The position numbers were made by a program, and so were the translations under genes. From positions 248,001 to 312,000 of the forward strand of contig SIJG01000071.1 of assembly GCA_023374025.1 (NCBI GenBank): a DNA stretch of 64,000 nucleotides, in the 5' to 3' direction. The stretch comes from Heterodera schachtii. Lineage: Eukaryota; Nematoda; Chromadorea; Rhabditida; Heteroderidae. The notes under the pieces were generated by a model. The model was not told the origin of the DNA, made no database searches, and was given only the letters and a program-made list of their open reading frames with translations. Of the stretch, positions 21,201-32,223 are shown one piece after another. Every line of letters starts with the position of its first letter. The stretch's first letter is position 1.

Positions 21201-24200
21201 CATCTCCAAAGAGAATGTATTCTGCTAGTCCATGCTGAGTTAAGAAGTATTCTTAAAAATAAGCATTTGAAACAAAATTATTAATAACAAAATAATAATT
21301 TTGAAAATTCAAAATTTAAAAAAAAAGTGTTGGGCAGAAAAATTTAATATATAAGTTTTTGGTGCTATCTGTGAAGGTCCAATAAAACTTGGTTTTCGAA
21401 CTTTTTTTGCCCTGATTTTTTTAGATGAACAAAAAATAATAATCTAATTTAACACATTAATCTTACGGCTATGATCAATGTCGATTCTCAAATTGATTTT
21501 GTCTCCAACATTTTGAGGGAATCCAGTAAGATTTTCGTACATTAAAATTTCGATCAGTTCAATGCCGTTTAGCGCAGACACATTTAGTTGAACGATGTTT
21601 TTTGTAGCATTCCAAAAAATTTTAATTTGCAATGGACAAAAAGCTAAATGGTTGACAAAAAATGAACAGAATTTTTAGTTGATTGGACGTATAAACTCCG
21701 ATTGAGTTCCTAAATTCATAGGGACTCCGATTTTTATGAGTTGGAGACATTCCATTTTTTTGAGCCCTAAAATTGGAACCCCTAATAAAAAAAAATTCTC
21801 TGTTGCACCACTATATATATGAAAGCTAATTATTTGTGTCTTTTGGCACCGTAAAATTTGTTTAAACAGCGGTTTACCTCAGTTCGGCCCCGCACGGTTC
21901 GGCCCCAGTCAATTTTTTGACTATAACTTTTCTTTGTCATCCAAATCCAACAATATTAGTATCACTCGAAAGCTTAATATGTTTAGAAGCTTTTTCTAAG
22001 ATATTGCTTCGCAATTAGACAATTTATTAAAAAGTTATACATGAAAATCGCGAAAAATCGAAATTTTGAAGTTTTTTCTTAATAAATTTTTTCCAGGCTT
22101 GAAAATCTTTTTGCTTTTTGTAAGGCTAATAGAGTATGTAAAGAGCTTTCGAATGATACCAAGATTGTTGGGATTTGGTTGTCAAAGAAAAAATTATAGA
22201 TCGAAACTTGGCTGGGGCGAACAGTGCGGGGCCGAACTGAGCGAGTACGTTAAACAGTCCTTGTGTCATTCATATTTTCAATTTTTACCTGGACAAATCA
22301 CTCCCGTTTCGTTTTTGCATTTGATGATATTCTCAATTTTGGCAAGTTCGGGATCATCAGTCTGACTTAGTAAACTGATCGTAATCGGCAGATGTCCATT
22401 AACAAGGGATTTTGTCAGTTTGCCGTTGATCTCGATGATGTCGCCTGGGAGCAGTTTCTTGTCCAATCGTTTTACAAAGTTGTCTTTGCTATTTCGTTCC
22501 ATGTGTAACTAAATTTATTTAATTTTTAATATGTCTAAAAAACAATTTAAAATTTTTTAAATTAATTTTCATTTTTCACATCGAATTCTCTTTGATTTAA
22601 ATCTATTATAAATATTTTATTAAAAATAATAATTAAATATTATTTGAGTAAACAAATTTCTTACTCCAATATCATAGCGTCTGGTATGGATAAAGTATGG
22701 TTCTTCGAACAGATTGGCATCACCGGACACCTAAAAATTTGTATTTTTTTATATAAATTAAATTGCAAAATTGTCAGTCATTAATCATTAATTAATTGAC
22801 CAAAATTTTGGAATCATTATTATTTAAAAATATTCTAATTTGGCTGAGTCTTGCAAAATTTCGACATTAATTTTTATTTATTTTAATTTTCAATTTATTT
22901 TTAATTTGTAAAATTTGTTGCTAACTTACGGCAACATTCGTGATTTTCCACAACGGCCACCTTTTTGTCTGGTTTTTTCGCACGTAATGGATATGCTTGC
23001 AATTCACCAAAGTGTAGAACACGTCATTCGTGAATCTCACAGATATTTCAAATCCGCTGTCACCGGCCAGCGACAAATAGCTGGTCCGTTCGAACATTGG
23101 AACCGACCCTTCTTTGCCGTTGTACTCACCGCCTTTGGGCATTTTGATGTCGCTTTGACTGTTGCGCGTTCCGAAAAAGTCATTCTGTGCAAAATTGGGA
23201 AACAAAATAAAAAATTTTTTAATGGCTGAACTCGCCCGAGGGGAATTGAACATACGCTCGCCCAAAGCGAGCAATGTTTTAACCAACTGAACCACGGCGG
23301 GTGCAATTTTTGAGGTTCTCCCATGATTATTTCAGCATTTTAAAAATGGAGTTACCAAATTTATTTTTGCATTTTCATATATCCTTTAAAATTTGTCATT
23401 TTAAGCCGGAAGATTTTTTCGTTACTTTTTAAAAATCTATTCTTACTAATTTTGGTATTTTTTTTTTTTTTTTTGCATTTCTTTCTAATTATCTATATGA
23501 AAAATAAATAAATTATAAAATTACCGGGTATGATCGAAAATTGACGATACCTCTTGACAAGTTTGCGCAAATTTCGTAAATGGTATCGCCAACTAAACAC
23601 ACATTATAAAGCTAACATAATCAATATTGAACAAAAAACATGGAATGGGCATTGAACCCACGGCCCTTCCATACCGTTAAATGCTCTAACCAACTGAGCT
23701 ACAATCGCTCCCTTTTCTAAACTTTTCCCATGCTCTTTTATCAATTTGTTTCCTTCTGGCACCACAATTTTATGATTTAAATTAAATTTTGAAGAAAATA
23801 ATTTTGAAAATTTCTTATAAACTGTCTATGAAATGGATACTGTATTACCGACGACATTCCGATCGTGCGCATTGTACAAAAATGAGACGCGTAAATATTG
23901 TGCATTTGGGTGCAACTCGCCCTGGAGATTGAACGTCGTATTTTCGGCAACCGACTCCTTATTCAACTTCATGTAATAGGGTGTCGGTATCCTTTTTGTA
24001 TTCTAAAAGCAATTAGTGGTTAATTATTATGGAAAATAATTAAAGAGAGTTTTGTGTTTTAATTACTCATTAACTCAATAATGAATAGCTATTAAAATAT
24101 GATAATGCCATAGTGACTTTTGTGTTCCCCTTAATTATAATAAAATATTTAACTCACTTTATTCTGGTTGTGTATGAAGAGTTGAATTGGTTTTACAGGG

Positions 24201-27200
24201 ACAAAGTCGCCTTTGATCTAATTAAATTATTAAAAATAAATTATTAATTTAAATTCGAAAATTAATAATTATTAATTTAAATTCGAAAATTAATAATCAT
24301 TTCACTTGGATGAAGTCCATGTGCGCGTAAGGGAGCCGATCGAACCAAAAAGCGGGCCGCAGATCATATTCAAAGATTTCGTCGTTGATTTTGCAAGTGT
24401 ACGCAAATCGTTTCAGATAAATGCTGATGTTGAGCTTTCCGTCTTTTTTGAGGAACATGTGTTTTTTGGGGTGTGAGTAGTGTTTGCTGATGTTTCCTTG
24501 CTTAAAATTTCATTTTTTTAATTTAAAATGATTTTTTTAGCTTTTTCAATGCTTCAATTTAAACTCTATTTTATTTAATAATTTATATCATTTTAGTAAT
24601 ATTTAAAAATAAAATTATAATAATTTGCCAAAATATTTAAAATATTCATAAAATATTTACCGCCCAAAGTGTTGTGCCGTTTTCCCTAAGAATTATTTGG
24701 AAGAGTTTGTTATCGCCTGAAATATTAATTATTATTATTTTCAAAAAAGAAGTTTCGATTTTTTTTTTGAATTGCTTTGTTTACTTCGATATCTTCGCCA
24801 TTCCTCTTCTTGTTCTTTCGCATCCAACCCTTTGCTGATAATCGAATCGGCAATAAGACCAACTGAAAAAGATTTTAATTACAGAAAAGTCCACCCAAAT
24901 AATTCCAATGCAAATAAATAGAAATTATGGTATAAGTGAATGAATATATGTAAGTTTAGTTTTAAGCTTGTCTCCTCTGGTCAGGATCAATGGCATAGCC
25001 ATTGAGAGATTTGGGGGGACGGACATCCCCCGCGGATTCAATCGGTGCCGCCGAACTAACAAAATTTTGGCACCGTTTAAGAATGCAAGCGGCTTTTCAT
25101 TTCGGGAGGGTTAGTCCTCAAAACGTGTCAATTTTTTTGCACCAACTGAGCCGCAAGATAATTTGGTTTTTTTCCAAAATGTCGACGTTTTGTATTTTTA
25201 AATATTTATTTTTCATTTAATCTGTTAATTTCGACAAGAAATTTCTCTTTCTTACTGTATTTGATCCACGACAATTCGCCCCAATCTTTGGCAAGTGTTA
25301 TCATAATTCGCGAAAGGTTTTTGCCAATTTGGCCTTCCACCACAATTTCACACGACTCATTAAATGGCTTAAGCGCATCCAATTGGTATTTGAGGCTCAT
25401 CCTTTTCGGTTCTGTGTCGCATTTCTTATTGCCATGCTCCATATTTCCCCATTCAATCTTCCGAATGTCGTCGGCTGGGTTAATGAACTTAAAAATTTAA
25501 TTTAATCAAAAAAAAAAATTGACTAAAATTTTAAAAAGCAGTATTTCATGCTTTTGGTTGTTCGAACCAAAGGCTTATTTTTACCCGTGCTTGGGAAGTT
25601 TCCTAAATTCCGACAAGATTTCCAAACTAAAATGTTCATAACCTGGCTCAAATTAAACCAAATTAATATTTAATGGTATCATTCAATAGCACTAAATGTT
25701 TCTAACGGAGTATTAATTTTCAAAATTTTTATAAATGCATAAAAATATTAGGGCCAAAAGAATCTGACCCACTGTTTGTTTTATTTTTTAAGATAATAGC
25801 TTTTTTTATACTTTAGTAAAAAAAAAAAATTATGAATTTAAATGTGTGACAATTTTTGTTTTCGAATACTTAGCGGATTAGGAAACGCCCAAGCATCATT
25901 TTCACATATGTTGCCGTGTTATACAAAGTTATTATCAAAAATGCAATAAAAAACGGACAATTCACTAATTAAATTTGAATAAAAAATTAATTAAGAAATT
26001 AATTGTTATAAATTGTTATTTGGCAATTAAATAATAATACGAATAATTTGATAAAATCCCTGTGTCTAATCTGTTTTATGATCTCACCCAGGCTTTCAAA
26101 GTGCAGCCGCATGATCGGTTGACGAACAATTCCAAATTCACGACTTTTCCGTGTAGCAATGTTTCGCGTTTAATGTGTGGCATTATGTCCAGGCCAAGCA
26201 ATGCCAAACTTTTGAATTCGTGTAAAAAAGCGCCAGACGAAATGTGCGCGTTAAATTCATTGAGGTACGAAAGGTTAGCTTGACGATGCTCAAGCTCAAC
26301 AATAAATGATTGGTGCTTGCCCGTGACATTACCCAAATGATATCTGAAAATTTGGAAAAAAAAACAATCATTTTTAACAAATTTATTTTATTAGTGAATA
26401 AAATTTATTAATTAAATAATTTTTATTTATAATCATTTAAGCCTTATTTGTTCGCAATTTATGATAGAAATTGTTATTACGAGGTTTGAAATATTATGAA
26501 TTAATTTGCATTAGGCTTTAGAGTTTCACTACTATAAAATTTAATATATTTTTTCTCTCTCTCTCTCTCCTCTCTCTCTTTCTCTCTTTCACTCACTCCA
26601 TCTTTCTCTCAATCTTTGTCTCTCACTCTCTCCATCTTTCTCTCGCTCTGTCTCTCACCCTCTCTCTCTCCCCCTCCTCTCTCTCTCTCTTCTCTCTCTA
26701 TCTCTCACTCTCTCCATCTTTCTCTCTCTCTGTCTCTCACTCTCTCCATCTTTCTCTCACACTCTTTCTGCTCTGGCTCACTCTCTTTCTCTTACTCTCT
26801 GCAATCTCTCTTTCTCTTCTCTCTATACTCTCTCACTCTCTCCACCTTTCTCTCTTTTTGTCTCTCACTATCTCTCTCCCCCGCCTCTCTCTCTCTCTCT
26901 GTCTCTCATTCTCCATCTTTCTCATCTCTCTTTGTCTCTCACTCTCTCCCTATTTTTTCAAAATCTCTAAACCGAAAAAAATCTGTCGAATAGCGACTAA
27001 AATGTCGCCATGTCTCAATTAAAATTAAAAATGAATTAATCGCAATTTGGAAGTGCCATATCCCGATAAAACAAACAAATCACTGACAATTCAATCGCCA
27101 AAAACTCACGTTTTCCCCAAAAATGATGAGCTCAGTGTCAAAGCGATGCCGCCCAACACAGTGTTTCCCTTCGTTTTCAATAAAATGCCGTGCCATTTCT

Positions 27201-27745
27201 TTTGTGCCGATGTGCCACAATTTTTCTCTTTCATGCAATCTTTTTTCAGTTCCTCACATCGTCCTTGGATCTTAACAATTTTGGAATTAAAAAACAAAAA
27301 TAATATCAAATAAAAATAAACTTTGCGATATTTTGTGCCAAAATTTGGGTCCAATCGCGGCACAATTTTCCCCTCTTTTGTCCCACTCCATTGACTTGGA
27401 TAACAAATTAGCAATCTGTTAATTTCAAAATTAGTTTAAGGTTCTTTGTAAATTTATTACCCTTTGTCCTTACAAAATCCTTGCTCAATTTTGAAGTGCA
27501 ATTGGTGGCCAGATGAGTCATTCTTTGCCGGGCAATGGTTAAAAACGGTGAACAAGTGCAACCCATTGTTCCGATCAGTGATCAATGGCCTGTGCAGAGA
27601 GTTTGTGATCAGTTTAAACTAATTTATATCCATTAAAATTTAATATTTTAAATTAAATTTTTAAATCCAACTTGTAAAATGTGAATCCCTCAAAGTTTGA
27701 GAAGAAGCAAACAATTCGTATTAATGATAGCAAATACGATTTCAT
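18235..27745 (-). CDS. Large secreted protein with four tandem galectin-like domains
   Basis: At least 20 exons on the minus strand: 27672-27745, 27461-27589, 27322-27415, 27110-27270, 26088-26343, 25256-25487, 24785-24862, 24661-24716, 24306-24500, 24158-24217, 23849-24002, 23525-23592, 22930-23184, 22665-22730, 22289-22508, 21467-21643, 19670-19883, 19456-19544, 18870-19142 and 18235-18321. Every join agrees in phase except 16 to 17. About 980 residues. Residues 1-20 are a signal peptide (MKSYLLSLIRIVCFF). Residues 25-250 are a cysteine-containing region I do not recognise (QGFCKDKG, GRCEELKKDC, NRSCGC). Then four beta-sandwich units with galectin-like strands: about 272-432 (FNESCEIVVEGQ to FIQIKGDF), 451-612 (FNLQGEL to VAVSGDANLF), 633-758 (LLPGDIIEING to VGDKINLRIDID) and the last 220 residues (LQVGDKVIISAD to YVVIKNYLTNIKIEI). 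The classic sugar-binding His/Arg/Asn/Trp/Glu/Arg set is largely absent, so sugar binding is uncertain. Many NxS/T sequons fit secretion. Most galectins lack signal peptides. Confidence 0.75.
18535..18722. mobile_element. short inverted-repeat element
   Basis: Left end CAGAGATGGCATTCCGA and right end TCGGAACTCCGTGCCATCCCTG are imperfect inverted repeats. The inside is made of repeats of GGAAATCGGAA and its complement. It sits between the last two exons of the galectin-like gene and belongs to a class with AGAGATSG-like ends seen at several places in the window. Confidence 0.5.
19905..20030 (+). repeat. minisatellite (AATTGGACACCGGAA unit)
   Basis: Seven or so imperfect copies of a 15-base unit, AATTGGACACCGGAA, in an intron of the galectin-like gene. 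It is matched by an array of the complementary unit at 20412-20502, so the two arrays could pair across about 400 bases. Confidence 0.8.
20412..20502 (-). repeat. minisatellite, inverted partner of 19905-20030
   Basis: Five imperfect copies of GTGTCCAATTTTCCG, the reverse complement of the unit at 19905-20030. Same intron. Together they look like the ends of one foldback element whose arms are minisatellites. Confidence 0.8.
20755..21150. mobile_element. dispersed repeat, GGTCCGGGGTTCGAAA class
   Basis: Contains GACCCGAATTCTGAAAAAAG on one side and GGGTCCGGGGTTCGAAA on the other, with an inverted repeat (AAAACCGATTCAAATGCA and TGCATTTGAATCGGTTTT) in the middle. Related sequence occurs at 33720-34265, 34420-34700 and 34900-35140. 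It lies in the intron where a galectin-like exon seems to be missing. Confidence 0.6.
21866..22258. mobile_element. foldback element copy 1
   Basis: Inverted arms: CTCAGTTCGGCCCCGCAC at 21878 and GTGCGGGGCCGAACTGAG at 22224-22241, continuing inward through GACTATAACTTTTCTTTGTC and its complement to the core GTATCACTCGAAAGC / GCTTTCGAATGATACC. No coding capacity. Inserted in an intron of the galectin-like gene. Related to copies at 29875, 32750 and 36582. Confidence 0.75.
23228..23305 (-). repeat. tRNA-like sequence (box A and box B)
   Basis: On the minus strand TGGTTCAGTTGG fits pol III box A and GTTCAATTCCC fits box B at tRNA spacing. Between them GCTCG-CTTTGGG-CGAGC forms a perfect anticodon-type stem-loop (loop would present TTG). 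The T stem and acceptor stem do not pair, so this is a decayed tRNA or a tRNA-derived SINE head, not a working tRNA gene. Lies in an intron. Confidence 0.45.
23641..23712 (-). repeat. tRNA-like sequence (box A and box B)
   Basis: On the minus strand TAGCTCAGTTGG (box A) and GGTTCAATGCC (box B) are correctly spaced; the D stem (GCTC/GAGC) and T stem (GTGGG/CCCAT) pair and a T run follows. The acceptor and anticodon stems do not pair well. Likely a tRNA pseudogene or SINE head. It lies in the next intron from the similar sequence at 23228-23305. Confidence 0.45.
26553..26960 (+). repeat. CT-rich microsatellite
   Basis: About 400 bases of interrupted (CT)n with ACTCTCTCCATCTTTCTCTC as a recurring longer unit. 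It lies in an intron of the galectin-like gene (between exons 4 and 5). The Ser/Leu-rich open frame across it is a by-product. Its complement type, GA-rich, is found at 48880-50010. Confidence 0.95.
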
Positions 27746-28476
27746 CCCTTAAATTACTTAATAAAATTCTTTTACATTAATTAACAAATTATAAAATATT
27801 TATTTCAACAAAAATAAAATATTTGCTTTGATTCGTTTTGATGCAAAAATGATTTTCGTTTGGTAAAGTGTTAATAATGTAAATTCTGTGTTAATCAGAT
27901 AAAATCATTTGGTAATGCAAATGAACAAATAAAACAGAACATTCCATTTGATTGGGACAAAAAAAGCAATTGAATAAATAATTAATTTTTTTTAATGCCT
28001 TTTTCGCGTAAAAATATTCAAAAAAAAAAGAAATAAAATTTTTTATTATTTAAATAATAACATAAGAATTTGCTATTTGACACTTGATTGGTTATGTTTT
28101 TTGCCAAATTACAATGAATGTGAAATCTTTTTATTTTAATTTCGTAAATTTTTTAGTTAAATGTCAAAAGTTTGCGGGGAAGAAAGAGATAGGAGGCAGG
28201 TGATAGGCGCCGCCGATAATTTTTTACAAATTTTAATTTATTTGTAAGAAAATTGTCTAAATATACCAATTTTTTAGCTTTTTGAGTCATTAAAAAAGAG
28301 ATTTTGTGGTCCGCTGGTGAAAATTCAGAAATTTTTGCTCAAGGAGGTTGAACGAGAAGAGGATGAAAAAAGATGAGGAGAATGAGTATGCTTTCAAAGA
28401 ATTAATTTTACGATACTATACTGTAAATTATTTAAAAGTACAGTATCGCCTTACAGAAGGGCTCTTTCATGCTCAT

Positions 28477-28625
28477 ATTCACAATGCTAACTATCCACAG
28501 ATAATCCGCTAGCTGCAGATAAATCCATATTCACAATGATAGGATAAGGTATCCGTATTCTGAAATAGCAAAAAAATCCCCATCCCTAACTCTATCCTCA
28601 TTGCATATTCACAATGCTAAGGTTC
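28477..28625 (+). repeat. TATTCACAATGCTAA repeats
   Basis: The phrase CATATTCACAATGCTAA occurs at about 28477 and 28605, and a variant (CATATTCACAATGATAGG) at about 28528, as imperfect direct copies. Function unknown. Confidence 0.6.
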
Positions 28626-29235
28626 TTTGTTTTACTTGAATTGTATTGTAAATAATGAAAAAAATTTATTAGGGTACGGATATTTAGGTTTTTTAACTGT
28701 TTTTATGTGCCTTTTTTGTGGTCAGTGGTACCGACCTGCTCCGCTGGTGAAAAATCAAGAAATTTTAGCTCAATTTGGGAATAATTATACGCAAAAAATG
28801 ATTAATGTGAATTAGGCCATTTTATAAATTTTAAAGATAAAATAATTCAAATTGTTTATTTTTTCCAAAATAAAATTTACGAGAAAAAAATTCATATAAA
28901 AATATTAATTTTCTTTGAAGACAAAATGTTTTTTAATAAATAAATAATAAAAGGTATCACGAAACCATGATAATCTCACATATTCCCGCACAAGCTTTAT
29001 ATGATAGGGGTGAAAACACTAAAAATTCTTTTTTTTTTCTATGAAAATAAATTAAGCGGGTACAATTACCTTTATTCACTTGTTGCGATTCAAAATGAGT
29101 TAAATTCTATTTTTGAAAAAATGCAAAAAGCTTTATCCCTTGAGATAAAAAAACATTCATTTTTACTCATTTTCAGAAAATAGAGAAAAACTAAAATCTA
29201 AGGTATATTTTAGGCCATCTTTATTGTGCATTTTA

Positions 29236-29436
29236 GAGATCGGCCTGTACCTGGATCCAGGCCTGCATTTTTACTGGATCCAGGTACAGGTGCAGGCCAT
29301 TTTTGCGGCAACCTGGGTTTTTCCTGTACCTGTATTTTCCTATACTTTTGTACAGAAAATACAGGTACAGGCCAATCGCGAAATACAGGTACTGGTACAG
29401 GTACAGGCTTTTTTCAAAATACCGATCTCTAGTGTA
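29236..29436. mobile_element. short inverted-repeat element with GTACCTG repeats
   Basis: Ends are AGAGATCGG and CCGATCTCT. The inside is filled with direct and inverted copies of CCTGTACCTGGATCC / ACAGGTACAGG. No protein-coding potential beyond repeat-derived frames. Confidence 0.6.
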
Positions 29437-29874
29437 TTTCATTTTTTACGCCTTTTTATTAAAAATTCCAACCAAAATAGGGAAAATAGGGGCGAAAGAG
29501 GCAAAAAACGTCAAAAATAGGGAATCCCGTTTTTATGAAAATCCAAAATTGTGAAATCACGCATTTTTTGGAAAATGCGGGATTTGCGGGATTAATCCCG
29601 CGGGATACCGTCCCGCAAAGAATTTTTAGTTTCAATCTCGCAGCGGAATCCGCAAATTTGACTTTTTGTGCAGGATTCTGCGGGATTTCATTGATTTTTT
29701 GAAAATTTTTAAGAACAAAATGCCAAATATTTTTGAATAAATTTTTAACAAATTCAATCAAATTAAAGCCATTTTTCATCTCAAATTTCATCTAGAATTT
29801 GCAAAAAATTGCGCCGAAAAAAGCGGTTTTGGATTGCAAAAAATAGTAACTTTATGTACATTAACAGATTGGAT

Positions 29875-30275
29875 CGCTCTAGTGCACTTTATGAGTCCAA
29901 TCGACTTTTATGAGTCCAATCAGTTGACAATCCCGAGTTTTTTTACAATAATTTTGTTCATGTTCGAACAAACCCTATCTTTTTGGTATCATTCGAAAGT
30001 ACAAAGTCTAAATAATGTAATAATACGAGAAAACAAGAAAATTCTAACATTTCAAGAAAGTTACAAACGAAAATAATAAGTATTTACTTAATTAATCAAA
30101 TATTTTTTGGTAATTGCCTAAACGTTGCGATTTTATATAGGTATTTTAGCTTCGTTGTTAGACTTTGTACTTTCGAATGATACCAAAAAGATAGGGTTTG
30201 TTCGAACATGAACAAAGTTATTGTATAAAAACCGAGTATTTTCAATTGATTGGACTCATAAAGTGCACTAGAGCC
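29875..30275. mobile_element. foldback element copy 2
   Basis: Arms GCTCTAGTGCACTTTATGAG and its near-exact inverted match ending at 30275. Further inside, TTGTTCATGTTCGAACAAAC and GGTATCATTCGAAAGTAC are also inverted on the other side. Arm length about 190 bases, loop short. No coding capacity. Confidence 0.85.
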
Positions 30276-30575
30276 AAAATTTATTTTTTAAATCAGGTAT
30301 TTTTTAATTTTTTGGAAATTTTCTGAAATTTAATAAAAAATTTTCAAAATTTCCAAAATCCCGCAATCCCGCGCGGGATTCCGCAAATTTTAAATGCGGG
30401 ATTAATACCTCGGGATCCCGTCCCGTAAAAAATTTAGAGTTCCAATTACGCAACGGGTATCCGAAAATTTGAATTTCCAGTCTCTAGTTTTAAAATGAAG
30501 AGTTCCGGGCTAAATGCGCGTTTTTCATGCGTTTCTCATCAAAACAAAGCTGGAGAAGAAATTTATTTCAGCGAG

Positions 30576-30586
30576 CTATATAAAAG
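30576..30586 (+). promoter_or_regulatory. TATA box
   Basis: CTATATAAAAG lies about 160 bases before the start codon of the next gene, after a mildly GC-richer stretch. Position and sequence fit a core promoter element. Confidence 0.5.
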
Positions 30587-30730
30587 CAATTTTCCCTCTG
30601 CCATTTCATAACTGCTGATCATTCATTTATTTTCTCAGGAAAATGTTTTGCTTTTTTAAATTTTTCTAATTTTGAGCAAAAGTTTTCTCTTTTTTCACAT
30701 TTTAGCTGGAATCCCACATAATCTATCTTT

Positions 30731-30737
30731 TTTCAGC
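30731..30737 (+). promoter_or_regulatory. probable trans-splice acceptor
   Basis: TTTCAG directly before CAAAATG at 30737-30743. With no in-frame upstream coding sequence, this is best read as a spliced-leader or 5' UTR acceptor that fixes the start at 30741. Confidence 0.5.
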
Positions 30738-30740
30738 AAA

Positions 30741-31999
30741 ATGTCGGACAATCCAAAAAACATGGAAGGGGAAATGAAAAAAGCGATGTAATCAATCATA
30801 AACAAATTTCACTTTTAATTAAATATTGTTTTGAGTTTCAGCTTCATCTCCGGCGACTGTTGGCTGGCGGTGTTCGATTTGCTCCCCCCTTCTCAACTTG
30901 GCCTTGGAATCGCACTGATCAGTCCCCGATTTGACCATTACGTCGATGAACACTTCAAAACTCGCAAACGGACGCTGAATAAATTGAAAATTCGAAGCAA
31001 AATTGGACAGAATGGTGCAATTGAAATGGATGTCAATTCCAAAGGAAAAACATTACCAATCGCTCAATATCCGTTGCCAAACAAAGTCATCGGATTCAGA
31101 CGCATTTCGATCCGGTAAAAGACTAATTGAATTTTTAAATGTTTCCTGACCATTTCTGATTTTCAGCTTCTTCGACCAAAATGTGCTCACTTTTCTCCAC
31201 CGTTTTCACCGTCTTTTCTCAGTTTGTGCAACAAAATTGTACATTCTCACAGAAAATGTTCGCATTTCGGAGTTTGTTATGCGCGACATTTGGCCGATGT
31301 TCAAGGACACCATTCGTCTGATTTCTTTCAACACCATCGCTTTTCGTCAAATGCGTCAATTTGCCCCGTCAATGCTCTTCGATTGTGCATCCCTTCATGT
31401 TGTCGATTTCAATTCCGGCATTTTGCCCGAATTTCCACCTGATGACAGAGCCAATGCGTCGGATGGCCAAGCGGTGGCCAAATGGCTGTTCTCGCCTCGT
31501 CCCGACAATTTGATGAAAGTGCTTAATGTCAAAATTATATTCATTGAACAATTTCTGGCAACATTGGAACAAATCAAAACGGTGATTATTTATTGGCTAA
31601 TCAAATTAATTTTTCTATTTTTAATATTTGTCTTCCTTTTAGGCATTTTCCTCTGCTTCTTCTCCTGTTGCTTTCAGCATTTTAATTGACTTTCCGTTGT
31701 CCGCCGTTATGCCATTTGAATTGACCAATGCATTGACTGGGGAGAAATTGAACTTCTATAAAGAAAATGCAAATGTTTTTGTGCTCATCCGTCGTCCAAT
31801 TGGAGCAGGCGGTTGGAAAAAATGGGAAAAGAAGATTAAGAAAGCTGTTGAACGAAAGAACAACAAAATTGAGATTTTCATCAGAGGCGACAGAATCGAC
31901 AATGGGTGAACAATCTTAAAAATCCAAATGCTTTTTTCACATATTTACTTTGTTTTTTTCAGTCTTCTCGACAGTTCCCCCGGGGCGAGTGGTCATTGA
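30741..31999 (+). CDS. Cyst-nematode expanded family protein with F-box-like N-terminus
   Basis: Five exons, 30741-30787, 30842-31114, 31167-31581, 31643-31905 and 31963-31999, join in phase to 344 residues. After a short charged start (MSDNPKNMEGEMKKA), the first block reads CWLAVFDLLPPSQLGLGIAL then RFDHYVDEHFKTRKRTL, an F-box-like helix pattern. Later blocks include PLPNKVIGFRRISI, RDIWPMF, ASDGQAVAKWLFSPRPDN, SSASSPVAFSILI, MPFELTNALTGEKL, RRPIGAGGWKKWE and a tail GLLDSSPGASGH. From memory, this order of blocks matches a large family in Globodera and Heterodera genomes, annotated as F-box or uncharacterised proteins. If the F-box is real it would link substrates to an SCF ubiquitin ligase. 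No signal peptide is present. All reading frames are intact, so this copy appears functional. Evidence for the family is recognition, not a search. Confidence 0.8.
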
Positions 32000-32223
32000 T
32001 CAGCAACAGAAGAAATGAATTGATTGGTTGACTGATTGATTGATGCGATTATGTGATCAAATATTGGATCTGCCATTTGAGTGTGGTTATATATATGTGA
32101 TTTTTGCTCATTCAAAAATTAATAAATAGGGCTTGTTTAATTTCTTGCTGCAGATGCATATTACACAGGCTTAAGGTAGAAGCTTCAAATAAAGTTTAGA
32201 ACATTTTTTGGTAATACTTTAGA

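Larger units (their letters stand above)
27746..30570. other. intergenic, repeat-rich
   Basis: First part (27746-28180) is AT-rich and should hold the promoter of the galectin-like gene. Then repeats of GCATATTCACAATGCTAA (about 28477-28625), the GTACCTG element (29236-29436), CGCGGGAT repeats (29575-29690 and 30355-30440) and a foldback element (29875-30275). No gene is supported; small ORFs at 28627-29183 lack splice and domain evidence. Confidence 0.5.

Noticed and set aside
26616..26993. 125-residue Ser/Leu-rich frame on the plus strand
   Set aside because: It lies wholly in the CT microsatellite inside an intron of the minus-strand galectin-like gene.
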